Assembly: GCF_900103475.1 (NCBI RefSeq)
Contig: NZ_FNHG01000001.1
Span: forward strand, 347,352 to 411,351
DNA: 64,000 nucleotides
Source: Maricaulis salignorans
GTDB taxonomy: Bacteria; Pseudomonadota; Alphaproteobacteria; Caulobacterales; Maricaulaceae
Direction: 5' to 3'
How positions within the stretch are numbered: the stretch's first letter is position 1; each line of letters begins with the position of its first letter. Under the pieces are notes generated by a model. The model saw nothing but the letters and a program-made list of their open reading frames with translations, made no database searches and was not told the origin of the DNA. Of the stretch, positions 25,566-34,339 are shown one piece after another. The position numbers and the translations under genes are program-made.

Positions 25566-26552
25566 CTAGCTCCGGCCCCAGCGAGCGCGCCAGCCGCGTT
25601 CATCGACATGGACGAAGGGGCCGTGATTGGAGGTCGGGGCGTATTCGCCCAGCCCACCGATCAGCGGGGTAAATTGCGGCGCATTGTGCGACAGGCTGTC
25701 GACCAGATCGAACAGGGCTGCGGCATCGCGGCGGTCATGCACGCCATCGCCATTGAGATCATCCATCACGCCGTCCTGATTGGCGTCGATGAAAATATCG
25801 GCGGCACCACCATAGATGTGGCGCGAATGGCGGCCATTGCCGATGGAGGCATTATAGGCCGGAGTCCGGTAGCCACTCATCACGGTGAAGGTGTCGGCTT
25901 CCCAGCCGCGCTCATTGGCCGCTTCAAGAATGCCCTCAAGCTTGACGAGGAGGCGTTCGCTCAGCACCAGATACTGGTTGCCGTCGGCGGGCTGTTTGCA
26001 AAGAAACTGGCCGAGCCGGAAATGCGGCGATACGGCCAGATCCTCAAGCCCGTCGGTGACCTCGAGGAAATTCTCCGGTGCGCGGTAATTCTCGTGACCA
26101 CGATAGGGTTCCGACGGATAGCTTCCAAGCCGGTAGCCATTGATTGTCTCGCCATCATCGGGTGCGTGCGATCGCATCACGACCAGGTTGAGCGTCATGA
26201 CGTGACCGTCACCATCATCCAGCTGCACTTGCGTCAGACCCGGTGTGACCGGCGCCGTCCAGTCGAGATCGGTCGCTGCGGCCCGGCTGGCTTCGCCCTC
26301 CAGCCAGCTGAGCGGCGTATCGGCGCGAATGCGGACCTGTTCGCCCGGGTGGGCGAATACGGCAAAAGTGTCCAGATCGACGACGAGACCATCACGCAGG
26401 GTGATCGCGAAGGGAAGGCGCCCGGGTTCGAAGCCGGCCGCGGGCGGGGTCGTCCGGTCGATGACCGGGTTGAGAAGCCTGGCGTGCGCGATCTGGGGCA
26501 GGACAGACACCAGGGCGGCACTCAACAGGGCTTTTCCGAGAAATTTTTTCAT
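25566..26552 (-). CDS. M15-family (LAS) peptidase with EF-hand-like insert, copy B
   Basis: About 328 aa from ATG 26552 (GGAG about 8 bp upstream; a longer in-frame ORF from 26594 would overlap the upstream gene). Signal peptide ends near IAHA. Same architecture and ligands as copy A: H245 in SRHIYGG, D252, and the His in FVHVDERG. The insert here has two canonical D-x-N-x-D-G-x-x-D loops starting at D256 and D265. It starts 4 bp after the LDT copy B stop, mirroring copy A. Together the four genes are a tandem duplication of a two-gene unit. Confidence 0.85.
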   Translation of the reverse strand: MKKFLGKALLSAALVSVLPQIAHARLLNPVIDRTTPPAAGFEPGRLPFAITLRDGLVVDLDTFAVFAHPGEQVRIRADTPLSWLEGEASRAAATDLDWTAPVTPGLTQVQLDDGDGHVMTLNLVVMRSHAPDDGETINGYRLGSYPSEPYRGHENYRAPENFLEVTDGLEDLAVSPHFRLGQFLCKQPADGNQYLVLSERLLVKLEGILEAANERGWEADTFTVMSGYRTPAYNASIGNGRHSRHIYGGAADIFIDANQDGVMDDLNGDGVHDRRDAAALFDLVDSLSHNAPQFTPLIGGLGEYAPTSNHGPFVHVDERGWRARWGRS

Positions 26553-26556
26553 TACG

Positions 26557-28209
26557 CTACTCCATGGACGACGGAGTAGCCTCCAGCGCCGCAATCAACT
26601 CATCATCCCTTTGATATAGGTCTGCGATAAAGCGGATGCCAGTCGACGGGTCGTGAACGGTTGTCCAGTATAGGATATAGACCGGGATGGGCCGGGCCAG
26701 GGGCAGGCGGGTTTCGGTATTGCCGGCGGCAATTTCGCGCAGCCCTTCCGGTGTCAATTCGGGTGTTTCGGCGATCACCCAATCGGCCAGCTCGAACGGA
26801 TCACGCAGCCGGACACAGCCCGATGAATAGCAACGCCGGTTATGAGCGAACAATTCCCGGTTCGAGGTGTCGTGCAGATAGACATTGTGCCGATTGGGGA
26901 AGATCAGCTTGACCTCGCCCAGCGCATTGAGCGGGCCGGGCGCCTGGCGTAGCCGGTAGGGGAAATCGCTCGCCGAGACGGTGTTCCAGTCAATCATTGC
27001 CGGATCGACCACATTGCCGTCGCGGTCCAGCACCTGGAAGCCCAGCCGGGTGACCGCACCGGGATCCCTGCGAAAGAGCGGCAACTCATTGCGCACGGCG
27101 ATGCTTCGCGGCGTCTCCCACCAGGGATTGACGACAATATAGGTCATCTCCGCCGAGAAGACGGGCGTCGGCCGGTAGCTCAGGCCAACGATCGCATCAT
27201 GGCGGCGCTCGACCACGCCCTCATGGCGGGCTTCAAGCGAAAAGTCCGGGATATTTACCCGGATATGACGCCGGCCCATATCCGCGGGCAGCCAGCGATA
27301 GCGTTCAAGATTGGCGCGGATCTGCGAGACGCGGTGCCCGGCACTCAAATTCAGCTCGTGCAGGGTCTGGCTCCCGACACGGCCATCGATTTCAAGCCGG
27401 CTGGCTTGCTGGAAAGCCTCGACCGCGGCCTGCAAGGGTGCGTCGAAGAATTCCGGATCGCCGGGCCCGGAGTCGGCGGGGTCCGGGCTGGTGTCATCTG
27501 GGCTGGCGGGATCTGGCGTGACCAGGTCGCTGGCGCCGCTTGCCTGACCGTCGGCTTCGGTGGGGCTTGGCAGCGGAGCAAGATCGCCACTGGCCTCCAG
27601 CCGGGCCCGAAGCTGGGCCACGCGTGGACCCCGGTCACCGGGCCGCATCTCGGGGCCTTCCGCGATCGAGGGCCAGCCGCCCGCCTCGAAGATCGCCTCA
27701 TGGCGCAGCAGCGCATTGCGCAAGGCCGCATAACCCGGCTCGTCCGGGGCGAGGGCATCGAGACTGGCGGCGATGTCGCCGTCGGCCATGGCCTGTTCCA
27801 GCCAGGCCCGCAGATCGCGTGTGCGGCGCGGCGCTGTCCAGTCCGGTTCGAAGCGGACCGGGTCAAACCGGCCCGCCAGAAGGTGCCCGGCCAGGCTCAG
27901 ACAGGCGCGGGTCGCGAGCGCATCGATCGCTGGGTCGGAACGGAGGGAATCGACGGCCTCCAGCTGGGCCAGATGATAGTCTTGCGGATTGAGCCCGTGA
28001 GTGGCCGATGCGCGGATCGCGGTGACCAGGCCTTTCAGCTGGGCCGGATCGGCGGCAGGGCCGGTCCAGACCGGACTGGCGTCCGCCCGCTCCACCCTGT
28101 CTGCCTGCCCATACCAGGCGCCGGGGCCGGGATCGGCTGCCGATTGCGCCATCACCGGTGCGCCGCCGAGGACGATAGCCAGACCGGCCAATAGCGCCGC
28201 CAGTCTCAT
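26557..28209 (-). CDS. L,D-transpeptidase, YcbB-like, copy B
   Basis: Protein of 550 aa with signal peptide 1-22, the same helical, PG-binding and YkuD domains as copy A, catalytic C465 in YSSGCVRLRD and H446 in HNVYLHDT. It differs from copy A by a Pro/Asp/Ser-rich linker (about 212-252) between the PG-binding repeat and the stalk. Starts 1 bp after the zntB stop, so it is the third gene of a mscS-zntB-LDT-M15-LDT-M15 run. Function is as for copy A; the linker may let it reach farther. Confidence 0.9.
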   Translation of the reverse strand: MRLAALLAGLAIVLGGAPVMAQSAADPGPGAWYGQADRVERADASPVWTGPAADPAQLKGLVTAIRASATHGLNPQDYHLAQLEAVDSLRSDPAIDALATRACLSLAGHLLAGRFDPVRFEPDWTAPRRTRDLRAWLEQAMADGDIAASLDALAPDEPGYAALRNALLRHEAIFEAGGWPSIAEGPEMRPGDRGPRVAQLRARLEASGDLAPLPSPTEADGQASGASDLVTPDPASPDDTSPDPADSGPGDPEFFDAPLQAAVEAFQQASRLEIDGRVGSQTLHELNLSAGHRVSQIRANLERYRWLPADMGRRHIRVNIPDFSLEARHEGVVERRHDAIVGLSYRPTPVFSAEMTYIVVNPWWETPRSIAVRNELPLFRRDPGAVTRLGFQVLDRDGNVVDPAMIDWNTVSASDFPYRLRQAPGPLNALGEVKLIFPNRHNVYLHDTSNRELFAHNRRCYSSGCVRLRDPFELADWVIAETPELTPEGLREIAAGNTETRLPLARPIPVYILYWTTVHDPSTGIRFIADLYQRDDELIAALEATPSSME

Positions 28210-28210
28210 G

Positions 28211-29188
28211 CTAGATCCATTTCAGATATTTGAAGGCCGCAATCTGGACGCCGCCAATACCGAACAGGAGGGCGACGAAGAACCAGAAGGCGCTGACATT
28301 GTCGGAGCCGGGAATGCCGCCGACATTGATGCCGAGCAGGCCGGTCAGGAAGCCCAGCGGCAGGAAGATGGCGGCGATCACCGACAGCACGTAGAGATTT
28401 TTGTTCATCCGGTCGGCCAGACCATTGGCCAACTCGTCCTTGACGATCTGGGCCCGTTCTCGAATCGTGTCGAGATCCTCGATATAGCGGATCACCATAT
28501 CGAGGTTTTCCTGCAGGCGCCGCTTGTTCATCGCGTCGAGCCAGGCCAGCTCGGAAATGCGCAAATGCGCGATGACATCGCGCTGGGGGGCGATATAGCG
28601 ACGAAACATGATCGCCTGCTTGCGCAGGCCGTTAATGGCCTGGCGCGAGGCCGGTGTCGGCGCTTCCATCACGTCTTCCTCGACGTCATCGAGCCGCTCG
28701 TCCAGTTCCGTCAGGACCGGCTCCATGCGCTCAAACAGGCGCGCGGTGAGCATGGAGATGAAGTCTGCAGAGTTTTTCGGACCCGTGCCCTCGGCCAGAC
28801 GTTCTCGCAAGTCCGAGACAGCTTTCAGCCGGCGCCGGCGTACGCTGATGATGCGCGAACCGTCGATCCAGAGCCGGATCGAGACCATATCCTCAGGCTG
28901 GGCGTCTTCATTGAGATTGACGCCGCGCAGGATCATCAATGCGCCCTGTTCGAACATCACCATGCGCGGGCGGGTTTCCTCGGCCAGCAGGGCGTTGATG
29001 ATGATCGGGTCGAGATAGGTGATCTCGCGTTCAAGCCAGGCGCGTGCCCCGGGATGGCCGGCATCGAGATGGACCCAGGCGAGCGCCTCATCGCGGATCA
29101 GGCGCGAGACATCATCGCCGGTCAGCACATCGCCATGCCCGTCACCATTGATCGAGCAGGCGTGCAGAATGCCGAATTCATTGGGCAT
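28211..29188 (-). CDS. zntB: ZntB-like zinc transporter (CorA superfamily)
   Basis: Protein of 325 aa: large N-terminal cytoplasmic domain, a long helix, then two C-terminal membrane helices. The loop carries GINVGGIPG, with G-I-N rather than the G-M-N of Mg2+ channels, which is the ZntB form. It should mediate zinc movement across the inner membrane. It overlaps the mscS stop by 11 bp and ends 1 bp before the L,D-transpeptidase start, so all are probably one transcript. The direction of zinc flow cannot be told from sequence. Confidence 0.88.
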   Translation of the reverse strand: MPNEFGILHACSINGDGHGDVLTGDDVSRLIRDEALAWVHLDAGHPGARAWLEREITYLDPIIINALLAEETRPRMVMFEQGALMILRGVNLNEDAQPEDMVSIRLWIDGSRIISVRRRRLKAVSDLRERLAEGTGPKNSADFISMLTARLFERMEPVLTELDERLDDVEEDVMEAPTPASRQAINGLRKQAIMFRRYIAPQRDVIAHLRISELAWLDAMNKRRLQENLDMVIRYIEDLDTIRERAQIVKDELANGLADRMNKNLYVLSVIAAIFLPLGFLTGLLGINVGGIPGSDNVSAFWFFVALLFGIGGVQIAAFKYLKWI

Positions 29189-30158
29189 TGATGGCCTCCT
29201 TCAGGGCGGCCGCATTCTTGATATGCAGATCGCGTTGCGGGAAGGGAATCTCGATGCCGTTATCGCGGAATTTGTGCCAGATCGCGAACATCACATCGCT
29301 CTGCGGCCGCCAGCGGCCGGCGACAATATCCTCGACCCAGAAGGTCAGTATGAAATCGATCGAGCTGTCGCCGAAATTACGCAGAAAGCATTGCGGTGCC
29401 GGGTCGCTCATGCACATCGCGTGTTCGGTCGCGGCTTGCAGGATGAGGTTATGCGCCAGCTCAAGATCGCAGCCATAGGCGACGCCGACACTGATTTCGA
29501 CCCGCGCCTTGCTGGTCGAGAGGGTCCAGTTGGTCACCCGGTTGGTGATGAAATCCTCGTTCGGCACCAGGACTTCCTTGCCGTCGAGCGTTTCGAGCAG
29601 GGTGTAGCGCGCGCTCGATTTACGCACGAAGCCCGTCACCCCGTCGGGCAATTCGATCAGATCATCGATATCAACCGAGCGTTCCAGCAGCAGGATCAGG
29701 CCTGAGATGAAGTTGGAGGCGATATTCTGCAAGCCGAAACCGATGCCGATGCCGACCGCGCCGCTGAACACGGTCAGCGTCGTCAGATTGAGGCCGAGCA
29801 CGTCCATCGAGACCAGAATCGCGATGATATAGATCGCGATCTGGAGGATTTTCGAAACGAGTGTCCGCGTTGTCGGGTGCAGTCTGGAAAGCCCGCGAAC
29901 CCGGTGCTGAACCAGATCGGCAATCGCCGCTGTGACCCAGAATATCAGGACCAGCAGCACCAGCGCGCGCAGAGCGTCATAGGGGCTGACATGGAACTCA
30001 CCGGCCCGGAAAGTCAGCGCCTCGGTGTCGAGATACTGGGCGACAATTGCCAGATTGCCGGTGACGCCGGCGGCGACAATGCCCAGCAGGCTGAAAAAGA
30101 TCAGCCAGTGGGCCCAGGGCCCCCTCGGCTTGATGATATGCTTCCAGAAATCACCCAT
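29178..30158 (-). CDS. MscS-family mechanosensitive channel
   Basis: Protein of 326 aa with four hydrophobic segments and the pore helix TVFSGAVGIGIGFGLQNIAS, rich in Gly and Ala as in MscS TM3, followed by the soluble beta domain (SVDIDDLIELPDG, VRKSSARYTLLETLDG). It would release osmolytes on hypo-osmotic shock. It heads a run with zntB and four wall enzymes. The stop overlaps the zntB start by 11 bp. Confidence 0.9.
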   Translation of the reverse strand: MGDFWKHIIKPRGPWAHWLIFFSLLGIVAAGVTGNLAIVAQYLDTEALTFRAGEFHVSPYDALRALVLLVLIFWVTAAIADLVQHRVRGLSRLHPTTRTLVSKILQIAIYIIAILVSMDVLGLNLTTLTVFSGAVGIGIGFGLQNIASNFISGLILLLERSVDIDDLIELPDGVTGFVRKSSARYTLLETLDGKEVLVPNEDFITNRVTNWTLSTSKARVEISVGVAYGCDLELAHNLILQAATEHAMCMSDPAPQCFLRNFGDSSIDFILTFWVEDIVAGRWRPQSDVMFAIWHKFRDNGIEIPFPQRDLHIKNAAALKEAINAQ

Positions 30159-30280
30159 GCCAGCCCACCCGTTCTGCTACCCGTTTCGGGACCGGCAAGA
30201 CTGCCGGGTCATCATCTCGCTGCCTACTCTGCCACGGCTGGTGGTGCAAGGCGACTGGCCGGGCACGCTGCGCCTGTGGC

Positions 30281-33200
30281 TCAATAATCGCGGCGCCAGC
30301 GGATCGCGACCGACGCTTCGGTATCGGCGCTCAGGCGGGACAGAATGCTGAGCTGCGGCGTCAGTGTCCACTCGACGCTGGCCGTGCTCAGCGCAGCGGC
30401 GCCGGCGCTCTCGACCTCGACGTAGAAATCATTGCCGAACCGTCGCCCGCTGGTAACGGTCAGGCCGCCATTGGCGTCCGATCCGATATCAAGCCGGTCG
30501 ACGCCGACCAGTTCGCGGAAGCGCCCGAAGAAGCCGAAAATGTCCTGACCGGCCAGCTGCGCCGCCAGCTGGGCCGCCTCGAAGGGGCCGAGCTGGCTGG
30601 CCGAACGGTCGAACAGGAGGCGGGCAATAATCTCGTCATCCGGCAGGGTTGGCGTGCTCGTCAGGGTAACACTCGGCGTCATCAGCGGCCCGGCGATGGC
30701 GACATCGGCCTGGAAGTCCTCGCGCTGATAATGCGCCAGCAGGGATACCCGGGCATCGGCCGGCGGGCCGTTGAACAAGACCTCGCCCTCTTCCAGCGTG
30801 AAGCGCCGGCTGAAGACGGTCGCCGAGCCGCGCACCAGGTTTGCCGTTCCCGTCAGGGTCGGTTTCTTGGCCTGGCCGGTAATGCGGATATCGGCACGCC
30901 ACTCCGTGTTGAAGCTGGATGAATTGAAATAGATCTGGTCGGTGGCATAGACCCGGTAATCCAGCTGGATTGGCAATCGGGCCCGCGAGGCGCGGATCTG
31001 GTTCTTGGGCAGGTTGAGCTCGACGACCTCGATCTGCGGAATGGATGCGACCCCATTGGCCGGGGGCTGGGCGTAGACGCGGTCGAGCCGGGTTTCTCCG
31101 GCGACGAGCAGGCCCTCCTCATCCATGGTCAGGCGGGTCTGGCCGGTCATGCGTGCGGTCAGGTCGGGGCGCCGGGTCGCGGTGAAATTCTCGAAATTGA
31201 ACTCGGCCTGGCCACGTGGCCCCTGCGCTGTGATGACGCCGGAGGCGGTGGCGTGCATCTGCCCGGTCGAGCCGTCACCGGCCGTGAAACTCTCCAGCGT
31301 GACCCGGCTGTTGTGGAGGTTCGCGAGGAGCTGGATGTCGAGAATATCCGTGCCGCTCTCCGCAGCGCTGAAACGGCCGTCATGCAGCGCGATCGAGCCG
31401 TCGATTTGCGGCGCGCTGCGGGTTCCGGAAATTGCGAGATTGATATCGGCTGCGCCGGCGAGGGCGGTGCCGATCGGCAGCAGCAGCGATGTCAGGGACT
31501 GGATTTCACCGCTGGCCTCAATGCCGCCGGTGATGACCGCATCGGGTCCGTCGAGAATCGCCAGCAGTCCGGTTGTGCTGCCCTGGCGGGTCAGGAAGCT
31601 GCGCGCGCGCAACCCGCCGCCGGTTGCCAGGCTCTCGATCTGGGCATTCTCGCCAAGGGTGAGGCGGTTTTCGATCCGCAATACCGGTGCGTCTGCCAGC
31701 GAGGCCGCCGTCAGACCGCTTGCCACCAGCTCGGCATTGCCGCGCCAGATGCCGTCGGTCTGTTGCAGGGCTGCACTGGCATCGATCATGCCGTCTACCG
31801 TCGGCAATCCCGCCAGATCGACCATCAAGGCGATCGGCAAGCGGTTGACCTGGACATCAAGCTGCGCCCGTCCGGCGCTTTCCTGCCAGTTCGCCCCGAG
31901 TTCGCCGCCGCCGAATTCGATGCGTCCGCCCAGTGAGCGATCCTCCCCCGCAATCACAGCGAGGATGGGCTCGACCGTTGTCCAGGCATTGGCACCGAGA
32001 TGCCCAGCCGGGCGCAATTCAGCGCGCATCCCGGTTTCGTCGAGGCTGATCATGCCGGTGGCATCGAGGTCGAAGGGCACGCCGGCAAGGCCCGACAATT
32101 CGGCCTCCAGGGCCAGACCCGCCATCGGCCCGCTCAATGAGACCTGGGCATCGGTCAGCACAAAGGAGCCGGCGACCAGATCCCGGACGCCCAGCCGGGC
32201 ATCGAAGTCGCCGTCGAGCAGGGCTTCGAGCGCGGCATTGTATTCGACCGAGAGCGACCAGCGCGCTTGTGTGCCGGCCAACAGGCTGAATTGCAGCCGG
32301 TCTTGCTCGATCCTGGCATCGGCTTCGATCACCGACGGGCCGAACTGACCATCGCGAACAGCCACCGTCCAGTCCGCGCCGTCCTGTTCGGCCGCACCGG
32401 CCAGCAAGAGCTCCCGGGCATCATAGCGGCCAGCGAGCGTCCAGTCGGCGGAGAGATTGCCGTCATCATACGCGGCATTGAGCGCCAGTCGCGGCGCGTT
32501 GAAGCGGGTCTCGCCCAGCAGGATCGCCTCAGTGGCGGTGACGGTGCGGGCGCTGATCAGACCGGCCACTGAATTCAGTTCGAAACCCGTCGCCAGGCCG
32601 CCGGTGAAACTCAATGCCACGCCCTCCAGCGCGCCGGAAAATGCCAGATCGCCGCTGGCCTGCCAGTCCTCGCCGGAACTCCCCTGCGCCTCGGCTTCCA
32701 GCGATAGCCGCGTCGAGCTGAGCGACAGGGCCGGCACGCGCCAGCCGGCCTCTTCCAGGCGCAGCGTGGCCGTCACGCTCAGGGCTTCGATCAAGCTGGC
32801 AAGGCGGGCATCGGTCTCGAGGGCGCTGCCATCAATCACCAGCTGGATTTCATTGGCGCCGGTCGTGGTGATGACAGCGGAAACCGGGCCGCTGGCCCGG
32901 TCAGTCAGGAGGGCAAGGTCGTCGAGCCTTGCACGGGCATTGAGCGCAATCCGGTCGCTGCCCGGACCGTAAACCCCGTCGGCATCGATCTGAATATGTG
33001 CCCCCAGCAGTCGCGAACCAGTGAGCTGATAGCGGCCCTCGTCGAGATCGGCCGCCAGGTCGAAGGTCAGTGTGGCCTGTTCGCCGACCAGATCATTGAG
33101 GGTGCGCTCGCCCAGTGCGGGACCCGACAGTGCGAGCTGGGCCGTGACGTCCAGCTGCCCGGAATCATAGCGCAGCTGCAAGGGGCCGCCGATCATACCG

Positions 33201-34339
33201 ATTTGCGCTTCACCGGTGGCCAGCTGCTCGACGGCGAGCGCCCCGTCGAGGCCATAGCCTTCGACCATGTCGACGCTGCCTGCGAAACGCAGCGAGCCGG
33301 CACTGACCTCGCCGCCGGATAATTGCGCCAGCGCCTGGCCGCTCGTTTGAAGCACGAGATCCCAGCTCTGCTCGGCATTGAGGGCCAGATCAATCTCGAT
33401 TGTATCGGCACGTAGCTGTGCGTTGTAGACGCCGAATTTCGAGACCCTGCCGCTGGCGCTCATCCGCCCCTGCGACAGGATGGGGGCCAGGGGCTCGGGC
33501 AGGCCGGTCCAGTGGCCGGGCGCGACGGCGCTGTCGAGCTGCCAGGCATTGTCGGCCCAGGCCAGCTGGCCAATGGCCAGTTCACGGCCGGTAATCCGGA
33601 CGCTGAAATCGCCGCTGCCGGACTGCCTGTCGCCGGAGAGGTCCGCGGCAATTTCGATCTGCTCATCGGGCATTCGGGCCAGCACGGCCAGTGGTCCGCC
33701 CGGCGCACCGGAGGCGGTGAAATGCCCGTCGATACGGCCGTCTGCGTAAATTTCGAGCCGGCCGTCAACGGCATCGCCCGGCGCGTCCAGGCGGCGGATG
33801 GAGATCGAGGCCTGTCCCGGCGCGCCGTCCTGTAGCTGCATGTCACCGCGCGCCTGCAAGCGCACGGCCGGTCCAGCCAGGCCCTCGGCCAGGTCGAGCT
33901 GGTCAATCCGGGCCTCGGTCAGGATGAACTCCGGCAAGCCGCCGCCAGACCCTCGATCAGCCCGTTCCGGCAGATCCGGACGTCGTGCGATCATGACCCG
34001 TTCGGTCGCAAGCAGGTCGACCCGGACCGGTCCGTTGACCAGGGAGAGGGGCTGCCAGCGCACCGCAATGGAATCGGCCTCCAGCCAGACGCCGTCCGTA
34101 TCGGTCAGCACGATCCGGTCAATGGAAAACTCAGAGAGGAGGTCGCCGCGCAGGCCTTCGATCCGGACGTGTCCGATCGAGCCGATCTCCTGTCCGTCAA
34201 CGAAGGAACGGACCAGCCAGCGCCCCGGTCCGTGGCTCAGGGCGAGAATCGCACCGGTCGCCAGGATCAATAACAGGCCGAGCCCCAAAGCCAGGGCTTG
34301 CAGAAGGCCGCGCCAGGGAATGTCTCGCACCGCCATCAA
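30281..34339 (-). CDS. tamB: TamB: translocation and assembly module inner-membrane subunit
   Basis: Protein of 1352 aa: an N-terminal signal anchor (about 12-34), then a long beta-rich repeat region and a C-terminal DUF490/TamB domain ending IRWRRDY. It spans the periplasm from inner membrane to TamA and takes part in outer-membrane protein insertion or lipid transport. Its start overlaps the tamA stop by 4 bp (ATGA). The window length is in the usual range for alphaproteobacterial TamB. Confidence 0.93.
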   Translation of the reverse strand: MMAVRDIPWRGLLQALALGLGLLLILATGAILALSHGPGRWLVRSFVDGQEIGSIGHVRIEGLRGDLLSEFSIDRIVLTDTDGVWLEADSIAVRWQPLSLVNGPVRVDLLATERVMIARRPDLPERADRGSGGGLPEFILTEARIDQLDLAEGLAGPAVRLQARGDMQLQDGAPGQASISIRRLDAPGDAVDGRLEIYADGRIDGHFTASGAPGGPLAVLARMPDEQIEIAADLSGDRQSGSGDFSVRITGRELAIGQLAWADNAWQLDSAVAPGHWTGLPEPLAPILSQGRMSASGRVSKFGVYNAQLRADTIEIDLALNAEQSWDLVLQTSGQALAQLSGGEVSAGSLRFAGSVDMVEGYGLDGALAVEQLATGEAQIGMIGGPLQLRYDSGQLDVTAQLALSGPALGERTLNDLVGEQATLTFDLAADLDEGRYQLTGSRLLGAHIQIDADGVYGPGSDRIALNARARLDDLALLTDRASGPVSAVITTTGANEIQLVIDGSALETDARLASLIEALSVTATLRLEEAGWRVPALSLSSTRLSLEAEAQGSSGEDWQASGDLAFSGALEGVALSFTGGLATGFELNSVAGLISARTVTATEAILLGETRFNAPRLALNAAYDDGNLSADWTLAGRYDARELLLAGAAEQDGADWTVAVRDGQFGPSVIEADARIEQDRLQFSLLAGTQARWSLSVEYNAALEALLDGDFDARLGVRDLVAGSFVLTDAQVSLSGPMAGLALEAELSGLAGVPFDLDATGMISLDETGMRAELRPAGHLGANAWTTVEPILAVIAGEDRSLGGRIEFGGGELGANWQESAGRAQLDVQVNRLPIALMVDLAGLPTVDGMIDASAALQQTDGIWRGNAELVASGLTAASLADAPVLRIENRLTLGENAQIESLATGGGLRARSFLTRQGSTTGLLAILDGPDAVITGGIEASGEIQSLTSLLLPIGTALAGAADINLAISGTRSAPQIDGSIALHDGRFSAAESGTDILDIQLLANLHNSRVTLESFTAGDGSTGQMHATASGVITAQGPRGQAEFNFENFTATRRPDLTARMTGQTRLTMDEEGLLVAGETRLDRVYAQPPANGVASIPQIEVVELNLPKNQIRASRARLPIQLDYRVYATDQIYFNSSSFNTEWRADIRITGQAKKPTLTGTANLVRGSATVFSRRFTLEEGEVLFNGPPADARVSLLAHYQREDFQADVAIAGPLMTPSVTLTSTPTLPDDEIIARLLFDRSASQLGPFEAAQLAAQLAGQDIFGFFGRFRELVGVDRLDIGSDANGGLTVTSGRRFGNDFYVEVESAGAAALSTASVEWTLTPQLSILSRLSADTEASVAIRWRRDY

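Noticed and set aside
31125..32348. Plus-strand 407-codon open frame
   Set aside because: Antisense to tamB; Ser/Arg/Pro-rich, no fold or motif.
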